Made by a program: the position numbers and the translations under genes. The notes under the pieces are model-generated. The model ran no database searches, was not told the origin of the DNA, and worked only from the letters and a program-made list of their open reading frames with translations. From Ahaetulla prasina (taxonomy: Eukaryota > Chordata > Lepidosauria > Squamata > Colubridae): a stretch of DNA of 64,000 nt. The stretch's first letter is position 1. Each line of letters starts with the position of its first letter. Of this stretch, positions 9,050-20,744 are shown one piece after another. Location of the stretch: assembly GCF_028640845.1 (NCBI RefSeq), contig NC_080543.1:9732959-9796958 (forward strand), in the 5' to 3' direction.

Positions 9050-10830
9050 ACATTTATTTTTATTTATTTATTTATTTATAATTACATTTCTATACCGCAC
9101 CATCTCCCGAAGGACTCAGGGTGGTGTACAGCCAATATTAAAATACACATACCACTATAATATAAATATAATAAATAAACACTATTTAAAAACAATTAAA
9201 AGCAAATATTTAATGGCCGAATCACTAAAATGGTCAAAGACCGATTAAAACCCATTAAAATTTTGCTAAAATACGTTCTTAGGCTAGTCCCGCTCGGTGA
9301 AATAATAAAGTCTTCAGTTCACGTTTGAAGGCCCAGAGGTCGGGGAGTTGGCGTAACCCCAGAGGTAGCTCGTTCCATAGGGCTGGTGCCGCCACAGAGA
9401 AGGCCCTACCCCTGGGGGCCGCCAACCTACATTGTTTGGTCGATGGCACCCTGAGGAGGCCTGCTCTGTGGGAGCGCACAGGTCGTTGGGAGGCAATCTG
9501 TGGCAGAAGACGGTCTCGCAAATACCCCGGAACTAAGCCATGGAGCACTTTAAAGGTGGTAACCAGCACCTTGAATTGCACCCGGAAGGCTACCGGCAGC
9601 CAGTGCAGGCCATGCAGGATGAATGTTATATGGGAGCAACGCGGTGCCCCCTCTATCACCCGCGTGGCCGCATTCTGGATTAGCTGGAGCCTCCTGGTGC
9701 TCTTCAAGGGGAGCCCCATGTAGAGAGCATTGCAATAGTCCAGGCGGTAAGTGACAAGGGCATGAGTGACCGTGCGTAAGGAGTCCCGATCAAGGAAGGG
9801 GCGCAACTGGCGAATCAGGTTAACCTGATAAAATGCTCCCCTGGCGACGGCCGTCAAGTGTTCTTCTAAGGACAGCTGAAATCATCCAGGAGAATGCCTA
9901 AATTGAGCACCCTTCCCCTGGGGGTCAGTATTTCCCCCCCCCCCAGTCAGCGATGGCGTAAGCTGACTGTACCGGGACACCGGGACCCACAGCCACTCAG
10001 TCTTGGAGGGGTTGAGCTGGAACCTGTTCCTCCCCATCCAGACCCGCACGGCCTCAAGACACCGGCCCATCACCTCGACAGCTTTGTTGGGTGGTTCAGG
10101 GTGGAAATGTACAGCTGCATATCATCAGCGTACAGATGATAATCCACCCCGAAACCACGGATAACCTCGCCCAGCAGCTTCATATAGATGTTGAACAGGA
10201 GAGGCGAGAGAACCGACCCCTGTGGCACCCCACAAGTGAGGCGCCTCGGGGTCGACCTCTGCCCCCCTGCCAACACCGTCTGTGAATGGTCAGAGAGATA
10301 GGAGGAGAACCACCGATAAACGGTGCCTCCCACCCCCAATCCCTCCAACTGCCGCAGCAGGATACCATGGTCGATGGTATCAAAAGCCGCCGAGAGATCT
10401 AACAGGACCAGGACAGAGGAACATCCCCTGTCCCGAGCCCTCCAGAGGTCATCCACCAATGCGACCAAAGCCGTCTCGGTGCTGTACCTGGGTCTGAAAC
10501 CGGACTGGAATGGGTCCAGATAAACAGTTTCCTCCAGGTGCTGAGGAAGCTGATATGCCACCACACTCTCAACAACCTTCGCCAAAAAGCGACTGGACGG
10601 TAGTTCGTTAATACAGCTGGGTCCAGGGAGGGCTTCTTGAGGAGGGGCTTCACCACTGCCTCTTTCAAGGCAGTAGGGAAAATGCCCCCCAACAAAGAAG
10701 CGTTGGTAACTCCCAGGAGCCAGCCTCGTGTAACCTCTCGTGTGGCCAGTATCATCCAGGAGGGACACAGATCCAATAAACATGTGGTGGGATTCAACCT
10801 ACCCAACAGCCTACCCAATATGAAATCAAA
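9050..10830 (-). mobile_element. L2 LINE, 5'-truncated, with reverse transcriptase
   Basis: Minus-strand ORF2 spans about 1.5 kb in a few frames. The upstream frame has PLLKKPSLDPAVLTNYRPV; the next (10783 to 10070) has LDPFQSGFRPRYSTETAL, LDLSAAFDTIDHGIL, GVPQGSVLSPLLFNIYMK and the catalytic YADD motif near 10120. A last frame (9857 to 9279) covers the thumb-like region and C-terminus ALWNELPLGLRQLPDLWAF. The 3' UTR holds TCTCCCGAAGGACTCAGGG and ends in a TTTA-type repeat. The endonuclease domain is missing and at least two frameshifts are present, so it is dead. It is the longest coding-derived element here. LTCGVPQGS and ALWNELP favour L2 over CR1. Confidence 0.92.
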
Positions 10831-10975
10831 GCAGGATCTTCTGGATCAGGATTTGAAATTTAACAGGGTGATCCAGTCCTTTGGGTTTGATATCTCAAAG
10901 TTGCCTGTTGGTGCAAGTATAATACCCACAGCAGCTATATTTATTATGGAGTGGGCATCCATAATAAACTTCTAC
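10831..10975. other. Unassigned stretch
   Basis: No clear family. It ends at the start of a trinucleotide-like repeat. Confidence 0.4.
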
Positions 10976-11660
10976 TTCTCCTCCTCTTATTAATACTACT
11001 AATTCTCCTCCTCTTCTTTTTTTATTTTTATTTTTTATTTGCATTTTTTTGCTACTACTAATTCACTTCCTCCTCCCATTACTACTATTTCTCCTCCTCC
11101 TATTAAAGGTAAAGGTAAAGGTTCTCCTTGCACATACGTGCTAGTCGTTGCCGACTCTAGGGGGCGGTGCTCATCTCCGTTTCAAAGCCAAAGAGCCAGC
11201 GCTGTCCGAAGACGTCTCCGTGGTCATGTGGCCGGCATGACACAACGCTAAAGGCGCACGGAACGCTGTTATCTTCTCAACAAAGGTGGTCCCTATTTTT
11301 TATACTTGCATTTTTAGGTGCTTTCGAAACTGCTAGGTTGGCAGAAGCTGGGACAAGTAACGGGAGCTCACCCGATTACATGGTAGCACTAGAGATTCGA
11401 ACCGCCAAACTGCCGACCTTTCGATCGACAAGCTCAACGTCCTAGCTCCTGAGCCACTGCGTCCCTCCTCCTATTACTATTACTAATTTTCCTCTTCTTC
11501 CTCCTCCTCCTCTTCTTATTGCTACTACTACTTCTCATCTTCGTCTTATTACTGCTAATTCTCTTCCTCCTCCTATTACTACTACTATTTCTCCTCCTAT
11601 TATTACTACTAATTCTCTTCTTCCTCGTCTTATTATTACTGCTAATCTTCCTCCTCCAAT
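10976..11660. repeat. Imperfect (TCC/ATT/ACT) simple repeat, split by a SINE
   Basis: Mixed CTCCTCCTATTACTACT repeats on both sides of the SINE at 11106-11464. The Leu-rich and Ser/Asn/Arg-rich reading frames here are repeat by-products. Confidence 0.88.
11106..11464 (-). mobile_element. Sauria-type SINE, full length
   Basis: Reversed tail AAGGTAAAGGTAAAGG at the left, reversed tRNA-like head (GCTCCTGAGCCACTGCGTC) at the right. A 12-bp TSD CTCCTCCTATTA lies at 11094-11105 and 11465-11476, within the simple repeat it inserted into. Confidence 0.9.
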
Positions 11661-13320
11661 ATTTTAACTTCTGCCTCATTTTTATTCACAGTTTGAATAA
11701 CAGTTCTGCAAAACAAAGGAAACACAATTTTGAAAATGAATTTGGTAAGAGGCTTCTATATATAGCAATTCCTGCACAAAGTAGTATGATGGTACTTTGA
11801 ACCAAAAAAAATCTGTGAGGTATTGGCTCCAACCCTTTACTAAACAAGGCATGTCTGAAGGAGATGACAGGAAAAATAATAAAACTCTTCAAGGCTATTC
11901 ACTGTAGGATACTAACGTGATACATCATTAGAACACCTAGTCCTTCACAAAATATCAATTGCATTGAATAACTTTGCTTTGAGTGAGTAAATGAATTGGA
12001 AACATACCCCAAAGAAAAATGATATTGTGACACTTGAGGACTGCCAATTCAAAATCACTGAATTTGTCAGTTGAAAGTGACTTCTGAGGTCAGCTAGTCC
12101 AACTGCTATCAGGGTTCCGACAGATGCCCTAATTAAATCATGAGCCTCAAGCCAAGTTTCAAAAGAAATCCAGTTATTTATTAGGAGCATCATGTTGGCA
12201 TGTTCCAGGTGAAGCCAACTCTGACCCCATGTAATTTATGCCCCAATCATGACCCTGTTTCCCTCCCTCCTTCCAGGGAGCAATTTCACAGGTTGTAGAG
12301 ATCACTCCCCTCCGGCCGCTGGGTGTAACCCTGGGAAACAGCCTTGAGAGAGAGATGTCTGGAATGTACTTTTGTTTTTTGGCTGCCATGCTGCTTTGTT
12401 GGTTTCCCATCCCCCTTGCTTGTGGCAATTCAAGAGCAAGCAAGGGATGCTTTGCGAGTTGATTACTACCACCAGCCATGTTGGGTGTTTGAATGAACAC
12501 CAAGCCTCCAAGCTTCTGTTGAAGACATTAAATTCCCTCTGTGCGGGAAATGGATTGTTTCTCACTTTGATAAATAAATAAATGAAGCTTCCAAGATTGT
12601 GTTTGTTTTAAGAAATCAAGCTTATATTATATACATCTGTGTGTATTGCTTTGTCTTGGAATTAAAAGAAGCCATGAAACAAAATGAAGGCATTCACAGC
12701 TTGGAACAACATTCAATAGATCCAATTGGGTTGTCTTAATATAACATACGGTTACATGAAAGCAATATGTTTTAGGATGCTAATTTGATCTCCCTTTAAG
12801 GGAGCTTATTACAATTCACATTTTTTACAGATGGAAGGGTGAAGAGTTTAGACTTGCCCAAGCCAGCCAGCTGGAAATTAAGGTTTATTGAAAAACAAAG
12901 GAATGTATCAAGGATAAACAAACGACAATAATTCTAGTCTGTATGCTATAGCATTATTTTTTTTTTTTTTTTTTTGCTAATGATCAGTGGCAATAGTTGC
13001 AAAAAAAAAAAATCTTTCTGCTCAGCAACCATGAAGTCCTAAAGGCAAATTAAGAATTGACAAAACTCAGCAATTTCACTCTTATCCATAATTCTTCTTT
13101 CGCGTTGTAATAAATCTAAACTGCAGAGCAGTTCATTGCCCGGATTAAAAAAATAAATAAAATGCAAATTTCGGTGTTCTGGTAGTCAGAGGCACGGATT
13201 ATGTCACAGCAGGAAGGGCAAGGGGAAAAAAATGGATTCCTTAAGCATCCCTAATCCTGAGATTCTCTTTTCTAATAAAACATCAGGAAATATGTATATT
13301 CACCCAACAAAAAAAAAAGT
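11661..13320. other. Unassigned 1.7 kb stretch
   Basis: No recognisable repeat, exon or RNA. Contains a T run (about 12958-12975) and an A run (about 13002-13012). Reading frames are short and have no family resemblance. One of the longest stretches here with no recognised repeat. Confidence 0.5.
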
Positions 13321-13595
13321 GACGTGTGAGGAATGATAGTAGTATTCCAGTATTTGAGAGGCTGCCCCAAAGAAGTGGGGAGGTGGTCAATTTATTTTCC
13401 AAAGCACCTGAGGGCAGGACAAGAAACAACGGATGGAAACTAATCAGGGAGAGAAGCAATCTAGAATTAAAGAGAAACTTCCTAACAGTGAGGACAATTA
13501 ACCGGTGGGGCAGCTTGCCACCAGAAGTTGTGAGTGCTTCATCATTGGAGGTTTTTGAGAAGAGATTGGATAGCCATTTGTCTGGAATGGTATAG

Positions 13596-14419
13596 GGCCA
13601 TGATGGTGAAGAGCCATTTTTCTGGGCACGCAAGCCGTCGCCCGTTGCTCTTCCAAGTTCCAGCGCACCGGCCAGCTGGTTTTCATGCGTGTGGGAGCTC
13701 TGGAAACTGGAAGAGCAGTGTCCCCTCACTCCTCATCCCTGGTTGGCCGCCCCGCCCGCTGCTCCTGCTGCCGCTAGGGGCGAGGGGGTGGTGGCGGTTC
13801 ACACGTTGCCACTTCTGGCTGGGATGCTGGAGGAGCAGCCGCCGGGGAGGTGAGCTGTCCCAGGAGGACTGGAGGAGAGTGCAGTTCGTCGTGCATGGAG
13901 ATGCCGCCGAGGGCCCGGCTCGCTGGCGGGGGAGCGGCTGTGGGGGCTGGACGGCCGCCACTGCCCCTTGCTCTGAGGCTGCCGCTGCTGCTGTTCTGGG
14001 GGTGGTGGGGCTGCACAGGAACTGAGTCTGCGCAGGAGGAAGGTCTGTCCGGCACCGGGGTAAGAGTCGTGCCAGCCAGGAAGCGATCACACTCCCTTGG
14101 CAGAACTGGCGGGGGCTTGTTCTCGGTGGTGGACTGGGGGGGGGCGCTTCATTGACATTATTCCGGTTTCCGGTGCACACATGCGCACCAGCCAGCTGGT
14201 CTTTGCGTGTGCATGTGCGCCAGAAACCAGAAAATCAGGTGGCCAGTACTCATGCGCGCACTGGAAACTGAAAGATCACCTTCCCGGTGTGCGCATGTGT
14301 GCCAGGTGGCTGCTCTTCCAGTTTCTGGCACGCAGGAATGCGCACAGGTGTGCACGCAGGGATGCATGTAGGTGCGCACTCCTGTTTCAGCACTCGGTGC
14401 CAAAAACTTTCACTAATAG
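13596..14419. mobile_element. hAT-like element nested in CR1
   Basis: The left end contains CATGATGGTGAAG and the right end CTTTCACTAATAG, degenerate forms of the CAGTGATGG...CCATCACTG termini. Perfect 8-bp TSD TGGTATAG at 13588-13595 and 14420-14427. GC-rich with repeated GTGCGCA/CATGCGC and TTCCAGTTTCTGGCACG motifs typical of this group in the window. Overlapping frames in both strands encode nothing recognisable. Confidence 0.82.
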
Positions 14420-14432
14420 TGGTATAGGGTCT

Positions 14433-15091
14433 TCTTGTGGCTCCGCCCTCCAGGCCTGGCCTCCTGGAGCCGGATGACTCGGAGAGTGAGAAGGAGGAGC
14501 TGACAAGGCCTCCTTTCCCACCCCCGGACCCTCCTCCTCCCTGGCACCGTCCCTGGTTCCAGCTGCAGGCCAGGAGGAGGAGGAGGAGGAGGAGGAGCTG
14601 ACAAGGCCTCATTCCCCCAACCCCTCCTCCTCCCTGGCAATGCCCCAAGAGCCAGCTGCTGAGGATCAATCTTGGCTTGATCCGAGACAGCGACGTTGAG
14701 ATAGACGTGAGCAGCAGAGGAAGAGGTGGGGCAGGCCCAGGGAGTGCTGAGTCACAGAGCCACACACCACAGGGGATAAAAGCGGGTGGGGTTGCTCTGT
14801 AGGCCCTTGTGTCGGACAAAGCTACAAGCTACTAGGGTGGACTGCTTCGTGCTCTTGGATTGAAGGCTGGGATTTCTTTGTGAGTAACTTTTGGATTATT
14901 CTACGGGCTCCTGGTTGCTTTGGCAACTGATTGTCAGCACTCTGCTACTTGATAAGAGACTTGGCAGGCACGTGAAGAAACAGTGCCAGAACTGTTCTCT
15001 GCCAAAGGACACTCGGCCGATTGTAAATAAATTGCTGGCAGACGGCCTCGGCTGGCGTGTGTTTATTGGAGAGGTGGGGGGGACCAGAACA
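14433..15091 (+). mobile_element. Solo LTR, family F3, nested in CR1
   Basis: Begins TCTTGTGGCTCCGCC (TG changed to TC relative to the F3 copy at 48088) and ends CCAGAACA, with perfect 5-bp TSD GGTCT at 14428-14432 and 15092-15096. GATAAAA (14775-14781) is a likely TATA box and AATAAA near 15025 a likely poly(A) signal. An acidic-then-basic frame occurs here too (DDSESEKEEL early; WLDPRQRR later). Confidence 0.85.
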
Positions 15092-15180
15092 GGTCTATTG
15101 CTTGAGCAGGGGGCTGGACTAGAAGACCTCCACGATCACTTTCCACCTATTCTGTTCTGTTCTGTTCCATTTCATTCTAC

Positions 15181-15649
15181 TCTATTCTACAGTACATCAG
15201 TTGACCTATTTGGTACATTCAGTTCTCCAAGGGAAAGTGTGAAAGGTTGACTGATAAAAGCAGGCCTCTCAAACACGCTGTTGACCTCTGGTAGTTGCAG
15301 AACATCTTTCCCAAGCATTGATTAGTTGCTGTAGCCAATCTATTGCTGGCTGGCTGACCAATGGGAAAATGACCAGTGATGTCCTGAAGCCTTACCAGCA
15401 TGTTGAAGACTCAAAAGATACCAAAAGCTCCTAAAGAAATTAGGCAAAGCTGCCATATTCCTCAAACGATGGCTTCTGACCTAATCAACATGACTCTTTA
15501 CTTGTAGGAGACGAACAAGAAGAGCTGGGGGAAGAGTTAAGGAAGTTATTAGTTTGGAGTCATTGTGTTCCCACAAGGGCTCCAAGTCTAGTCCCTCCTG
15601 AATTCCATTGACACTTTTTCTAATGCCGGTTTAGTGCTAGCTGTTACTT
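15181..15649. other. Unassigned stretch
   Basis: No family recognised after the CR1 tail. Confidence 0.45.
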
Positions 15650-15657
15650 GGCTAGAT

Positions 15658-16394
15658 CAGGAGTCCTCAACTCCCGGCCTGTGGATTGGCGCTAGCCTGT
15701 GGCATGCCAGAAATCGGTCTATGCAAACAAGAAAGTGTTGTGGTCCACTAGCAGCCTGAGGAGCTGGCAACAGAGTCAGACAGCGATGAGGCTGAGGTGA
15801 GGCCAGGGCCATCAGGGAGTGAGGTGTGGACTCCAGAGCCTCCAGAGACTGATAGTAGTGAGGCAGAGGAACAGGAGGTACCTGATCCTAATGCACGCAT
15901 GAGAAGAGCTGCCAGAAGGCAAGAGCAGCTCAAGCAGAGAGGACGACTCAGGAGTAGGGCCAAGAGATGATTGGCCCCTCCCATAAGGCTTAAAACAGAC
16001 CAGCAATGGCGTTTGGGCTTTGCCGGAAAACAACGTTGGTTGCTTCGTCTTCTGCTTCGTCTACGTCTTGCCTGTACTTTTGTGACTTCTGAACATTTGC
16101 CAAGAAAGGCCTTTGGCAGTTTGCCTAATTGGACCAAGGTTTGCGATAGGACTGAGGAATTTGTGATGGGAGGAATTTGTTTTAATTTAGTTGAAATACG
16201 CTGGGAATGAAGTAATTCTCAGCTGTTCGAATAAAGTTTGTTTGTTTTAGGGACTGAGTTTCCTACTACCTATTTGGGCCTGGGTCACAACAGAAAGCAC
16301 CCGGTGCTGCCTACTGGATGCAGGCAGTACGGGAAACCATGCCCTCTCTTTCTGCAGATCCAGTCCCTGGTGCCCCAAAGATTGAGAGTTGCTG
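15658..16394. mobile_element. hAT-like element (CAGGGGTCC type) containing an LTR
   Basis: Left end CAGGAGTCCTCAACTCCCGG, right end GATTGAGAGTTGCTG, and 8-bp TSD GGCTAGAT (15650-15657)/GACTAGAT (16395-16402) with one difference. It is split by the F2 LTR. Without it only about 175 bp remain, so it is a non-autonomous relic. Confidence 0.8.
15736..16292 (+). mobile_element. Solo LTR, family F2
   Basis: Begins TGTTGTGGTCCAC, ends GGGTCACAACA, with perfect 5-bp TSD GAAAG at 15731-15735 and 16293-16297. The frame starting at the second base reads through one stop into an acidic stretch (ELATESDSDEAE) and a basic end (MRRAARRQEQLKQRGRLR) before a stop near 15970. AATAAA lies near 16232. Confidence 0.92.
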
Positions 16395-16402
16395 GACTAG
16401 AT

Positions 16403-16973
16403 TCTTGTATATAGACTTGAATAAATCTTCTGTGCTGCTACCTAATGAATGGTCCCGATTTATTTATTTATTGCCTGATATTGCTTTCAGAACTGCCATA
16501 TGGCAATTTCAACTGGGTTAATGGCTAAATAGCTAGCAGCATTATTAGGAACTGGGTCATTGTGCAATCACAAAAATCATATGGGATTCTGTATTAGAGA
16601 AATTTGCAAACAGTGTGGATTTTCCAATAGTTCCTTTTTTAAAAAAAACAATAATGTAATAGATTTATATCCCAAATCATACATCGTTCTGATAGAGGCT
16701 GAATTTAGATCGATCCGTGTACCTCTGAAGTAGATGCGTTAAAATTCATTGAAAATTCTTGCTTAGGATTAATTTGGTTCTCTCTGATTTCGGTGAGACT
16801 ACGTCAAGAATGATAAAGTCTTGGTTTGATATCATATTTTTAAGAAAGAAGGGGAACAGTTACCACACTGAAAATAAAATAGTGGTATTTCTGAAGTTAT
16901 AAGGGAAAATACCATTTTTTAAAAAAAAGCATGTGTGATGTGTGAAATTAACTATTTATATGGATTCTGTGCA
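16403..16973. other. Unassigned stretch
   Basis: AT-rich, no family recognised. Confidence 0.45.
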
Positions 16974-17156
16974 GCGATGGGTTTCACATTATGTTACTAT
17001 GGGTTCACCCCCCATGCGCACTTGCTTCGTGCATGTGTGCTTGCTTTGTGTGCATGCGCGCCCGGTTCGCATGCATGATTGCCTTCCACACATGTGCCTG
17101 GTCTCCCATGCATGCAATTTGCTCACGTGCCTGCCTTCCGCGCATGCACCCGGCCT
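16974..17156. mobile_element. Partial hAT-like MITE at CR1 junction
   Basis: GCAGCGATGGGTTTCAC resembles the CAGTGGTGGGTTTC terminus. The interior carries repeated CATGCGC/GCATGCATG motifs like related elements. No right terminus or TSD was found; it fuses directly to CR1. Confidence 0.55.
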
Positions 17157-18003
17157 CAAAAACATGTCTAAATAGGAAGATAGACTCAAGATACAGAAGG
17201 ATCTTGACAGACTTGAACATTGGGCGCTATCTAACAAAATGAAATTCAACAGTGAAAAAAGTAAGATTCTACATTTAGGCCAAAAAAACAAAATGCACCG
17301 GTACCGTATATGTGGTACCTTGCTCAATAGTAGTACCTGTGAGAGGGATCTTGGTGTCCTAGTGGAAAACCATTTAGATATGAGCCAGCAGTGTGCGGCA
17401 GCTGCCAAAAAAGCCAACACAGTTCTGGGCTGCATAAACAGAGGGATAGAATCAAGATCATGTGAAGTGTTAATACCACTTTATAATGCCTTGGTAAGGC
17501 CACACTTGGAATATTGCATTCAGTTTTGGTTGCCACGATGTAAAAAAGATGTGGAGACTCTAGAAAGAGTATAGAGAAGAACAACAAAGATGATTAGGGG
17601 ATTGGAGGCTAAAACATATGAAGAAGGGTTGCAGGAACTGGGTATGTCTAGTTTAATGAAAAGAAGGACTAGGGGAGACATGATAGCAGTGTTTCAATAT
17701 CTCAGGGGCTGCCACAAAGAAGAGGGAGTCAAACTATTCTCCAAAGCACCTGAGGGCAGGACAAGAAGCAATGGGTGGAAACTAATCAAGGAGAGAAGCA
17801 ACTTAGAACTAAGGAGAAATTTTCTGACAGTTAGAACAATCAATCAGTGGAACAACTTGCCTCCAGAAGTTGTGAATGCTCCAACACTGGAAATTTTAAA
17901 GAAAATGTTGGATAACCATTTGTCTGAAATGGTGTAGGGTTTCCTGCCTCGGCAGGGGGTTGGACTAGAAGACCTCCAAGGTCCCTTCCAACTCTGTTAT
18001 TAT
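17157..18003 (+). mobile_element. CR1 LINE, longest copy in the window
   Basis: About 850 bp covering the ORF2 C-terminal third: MKFNSEKSKILHLGQKNKMH, then [30 protein letters not shown] and the KAPEGRTRSNGWK, NFLTVRTINQWNNLPPEVV end, then the 3' UTR GTTGGACTAGAAGACCTCCA and TGTTATTATG. One stop (TAG near 17572) and minor frameshifts break it. The upstream reverse transcriptase core and 5' end are missing. Typical 5'-truncated insertion. Confidence 0.95.
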
Positions 18004-18400
18004 GAAAACTTATGAAATCTTTTGAAACTGGTCCAAATTGGCTGAATACTGCCTCTGATTGTGTAACTCTAGTTAATTTACAACCGGAAGTTAATCCGTA
18101 GTTACAAATCTTTAGTTGATGATACGTTACATTGCTCTGCCATGAGCAAAAATAGCATGTTTCAAGAATATCAGGTGGCAATGATAAAACAAATCCTAAA
18201 AATATTGTTCCGTATCAATTAGTAGCTGCTTTTCCTTCTCTATATCTATAGATAGAATCATTATTTTTAACTTGTTGCTGGTGAGCTGTCCTTGAACTAT
18301 AAGAATTTCAGTTTGTGGGTTTGTGATTCATTTATCCCAAGTCTGTTCCTTTGTTTCCAGCGTTTCTAGATTGTTATTTGGGGGAATTTTCAATGATATA
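18004..18400. other. Unassigned stretch
   Basis: No family recognised. Confidence 0.45.
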
Positions 18401-18580
18401 TACAGATAGCCCTTGACACAACCGTTCTTTTAGTCACCCTTTGAAGTTACAATAGCACTGAAAAAAAATGACTTATGACCGTTTTTCACACTTACGACCG
18501 TTGCAAGCATCCCCATGGTCACCTGATTAAAATGCAGATGCTTGGCAATTGACTCCTATTTCTGAGGGTTGCTGGAGTCA
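18401..18580 (+). mobile_element. Tigger-like element, left part
   Basis: ACAGATAGCCCTTGACACAA, then TTACAATAGCACTGAAAAAA and GACTTATGACCGTTTTTCAC: the left third of the family. It is cut off by LINE-B at about 18581. Confidence 0.75.
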
Positions 18581-19182
18581 TGCAATTTTGCAACCCAACA
18601 AGACGGACACAGACTTCAGAGGATAATTAGAATGGCAGAAAAAAACAATGTCTACCAACCTGCCTTCCATTGAGGACCTCTATACTCCCTGAGTCAAAAA
18701 GAAGGCTGTGAAAATATTTACAGACCCCTCGCATCCGGGACATAAACTGTTTCAACTCCTACCCTCAAAATGACGCTACAGAGCACTGCACACCAGAACA
18801 ACTAGACACAAAGACAGTTTCTTCCCGAACGCCATCACTCTGCTAAACAAATAATTCCCTCAACACTGTCAAACTATTTACTAAGTCTGCACTGCTATTA
18901 ATCTTCTCATCGTTCCCATCACCCATCTCCTTCCACTTACGACTGTATGACTGTAACTTTGTTGCTGGCAATCCTTATGATTTATATTGATATTGTTTCC
19001 TGATTGCTTATTTGTACCCTATGACTATCATTAAGAGTTGTGATTTATGATTCTTGATGAACGTATCTTTTCTTTTATGAACACTGAGAGCGTATGCACC
19101 AAGACAAATTCCTTGTGTGTCCAATCACACTTGGCCAATAAAAAATTCTATTCTATTCTATTCTATTCTATTCTATTCTAAC
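18581..19182 (+). mobile_element. CR1/L3-like LINE 3' end (LINE-B)
   Basis: Same sequence as 2690-3531 but without the nested SINE: AGACTTCAGAGGATAATTAG through CTGCCTTCCATTGAGGACCT, then the UTR to CACTTGGCCAATAAA and an ATTCT run (19147-19182). It shows the alternative middle (TTGTACCCTATGACTATCAT) not present in the other copies, indicating a subfamily. Confidence 0.85.
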
Positions 19183-19392
19183 GTATACATGCTAGAAGTT
19201 CCAGCATGTTACAAGACTGAGCTATTTGGAACTTTGCACCCAAATAATAGCCCAATAATAGATATTATAGAATTCTTTTATTGGCCAAGTGTGATTAGAC
19301 GCACAATATCTGAAATGATATTGGGTCTCTCGCTTGAACAGCGGGTTGGACTAAAGACCTCTAAGGTCACTTCCAACTTATTCTGTTACTAC
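19183..19392. mobile_element. LINE-B tail (minus) abutting a CR1 tail (plus)
   Basis: 19266-19302 is a 40-bp inverted LINE-B terminus (CTTTTATTGGCCAAGTGTGA). 19303-19392 is a CR1 3' UTR (GCGGGTTGGACTAAAGACCT to TTATTCTGTT). 19183-19265 is unassigned. Confidence 0.7.
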
Positions 19393-19902
19393 CTTTCTAA
19401 TTTAGCAGGCAATCCCAAAAGGACATAAAAACCAAGTAAACTAACTTAAAAGAAGTGGGACTTAAACCTTGGAGTTTCCAGATAGTAAATTTCCTAAAAT
19501 GTGTGTGTGTGTTGATTTACATGCCTAAAAGCTAATTAGGGAATAGTGACTAGAATTTCACAGGAGGTCAGGCGGCTGACATTGAAATTATTCCTGGAGC
19601 AATTAAATAGCACTCATTATATTGTTCTTTCACTAAATAACAGCTTCTAAGACAATTCGGTGGGAAAATTTACCTCCCAGTCATTCTAAACAGCTTCTCT
19701 TCAATATGCACCCACCTAACCAAGAGCGACTGCAAACTAATTACTCCTAGTCATTATTTTTCTAAATCAGTTCTAAATAAATTAACCTAAAAGTAATTTA
19801 TTGCCTCAAAGTAACTCTCCTTCTCTGTAAACGAGCAGCTAGTTAATTCCTTAGGTTTTTCCAAATTCATTACACAGAACTAGATCTGTTCCTAAATAGT
19901 AT
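19393..19902. other. Unassigned AT-rich stretch with TAAT motifs
   Basis: No transposon recognised. Contains many TAATTA-like words (CTAATTAGGG, ACTAATTACTCC, GTTAATTCC) and TTTCTAAATCAGTTC. Possibly ordinary unique DNA. Confidence 0.4.
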
Positions 19903-19984
19903 ACAGGTAGTCCTCAAATTACGATCACGATCGTGCCCAAAGTTTCTGTTGCTAAGAATGGAATAGAATGGAATGGAATGGAAT

Positions 19985-20147
19985 CAGTGGTGGGTTGCCC
20001 CTAGTTCACAAGAACTGGTAGTACAACTGGTGGGAGACTCCGCCTACCAACCCGGACATCATCAGGAAGCTTCTGCGCATACGCAGAAGTGCACACGCTA
20101 CGGTCCCGTTGCAAACCGGTAGTAAAGGTAAGTAAAACCCACCCCAG
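19985..20147. mobile_element. hAT-like MITE inside pentanucleotide repeat
   Basis: Starts CAGTGGTGGGTTGCC, ends AAAACCCACCCCAG, with 8-bp TSD AATGGAAT (19977-19984)/AATAGAAT (20148-20155). It contains ACTCCGCCTACC and TTCTGCGCATACGCAGAAG. The target is the AATGG/AATAG repeat itself. Confidence 0.85.
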
Positions 20148-20744
20148 AATAGAATAGAATAGAATAGAATAGAATAAGGACTAAGGATAGAATAGAATAT
20201 AGAATAGAATAGAATCCACTCAATTAAGAGTAGACTAGACTAGTGTAGACTAGACTAATAGAATGGAACAGAACAAAACAGGAAAGAATGGACTGGACTA
20301 GAGTGGAATGGAATAATGGAAAAACAGAACAGAACAAAACAGGAAACAGTAGAATGGAGAGTGGAGAGTGGAGTGGAGTAGAATAGAATTACAGAACAGA
20401 GTAGAGTAGAGTAGAGTAGAATTAAAGAACAGAGTAGAGTAGAGTAGAGTAGAGTAGAGTAGAATAGAATAGAATAGAATAGAATAGAATAGAATAGAAT
20501 AGAATAGAACAGAACAGAACAGAACAGAACAGGAAATATTAGAATGGAGTGTGGAGAGTGGAGTGACGTGGAGTACAATAGAGTGGAGTAGAGTAGAATA
20601 GAATTACAGAACAGAGTCGAATCAAGTCGAGTCGAGTCGAATAGAATAGAGTAGAGTGATGGAACAGAACAACAGGAAAGAATGGAGCGGAGCAGAATGG
20701 AATGGAATGGAACAAAACAGGACAGGACAGGACAGGACAGATTA
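20148..20744. repeat. AATAG-type pentanucleotide satellite field, about 600 bp
   Basis: Runs of GAATA, GAGTA, GAACA, GAATG, GGACA and longer compound units follow one another. The strand and motif match an inverted LINE-B/CR1 ATTCT tail, and an inverted LINE-B terminus sits immediately downstream (20745). Confidence 0.92.

Larger units (their letters stand above)
13321..15180 (+). mobile_element. CR1 LINE 3' end split by a hAT element and an LTR
   Basis: CR1 coding remnant 13327-13595 (LFSKAPEGRTRNNGWKLIRE), resuming at 14420-14432 and again at 15092-15180 (GGGCTGGACTAGAAGACCTC) with a CTGTT-type tail. The interruptions (13596-14419 and 14433-15091) each have their own TSD. Confidence 0.9.

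Noticed and set aside
10070..10783. Reverse-transcriptase-like gene as a possible domesticated host gene
   Set aside because: Frameshifts on both sides, a normal L2 3' UTR and a missing endonuclease mark it as an ordinary dead L2.
12174..12565. 109- and 87-codon minus-strand frames in unassigned DNA
   Set aside because: Overlapping frames without recognisable motifs or splice-site context; not enough to call an exon.
13534..14180. 163- and 165-codon frames on opposite strands
   Set aside because: They lie in a GC-rich hAT-like element with defined TSD; both strands are open through base composition.
14250..14819. 189-codon minus-strand frame with a poly-Leu stretch
   Set aside because: It crosses the boundary between a hAT element and an LTR, and the Leu run is a GGAGGA repeat.
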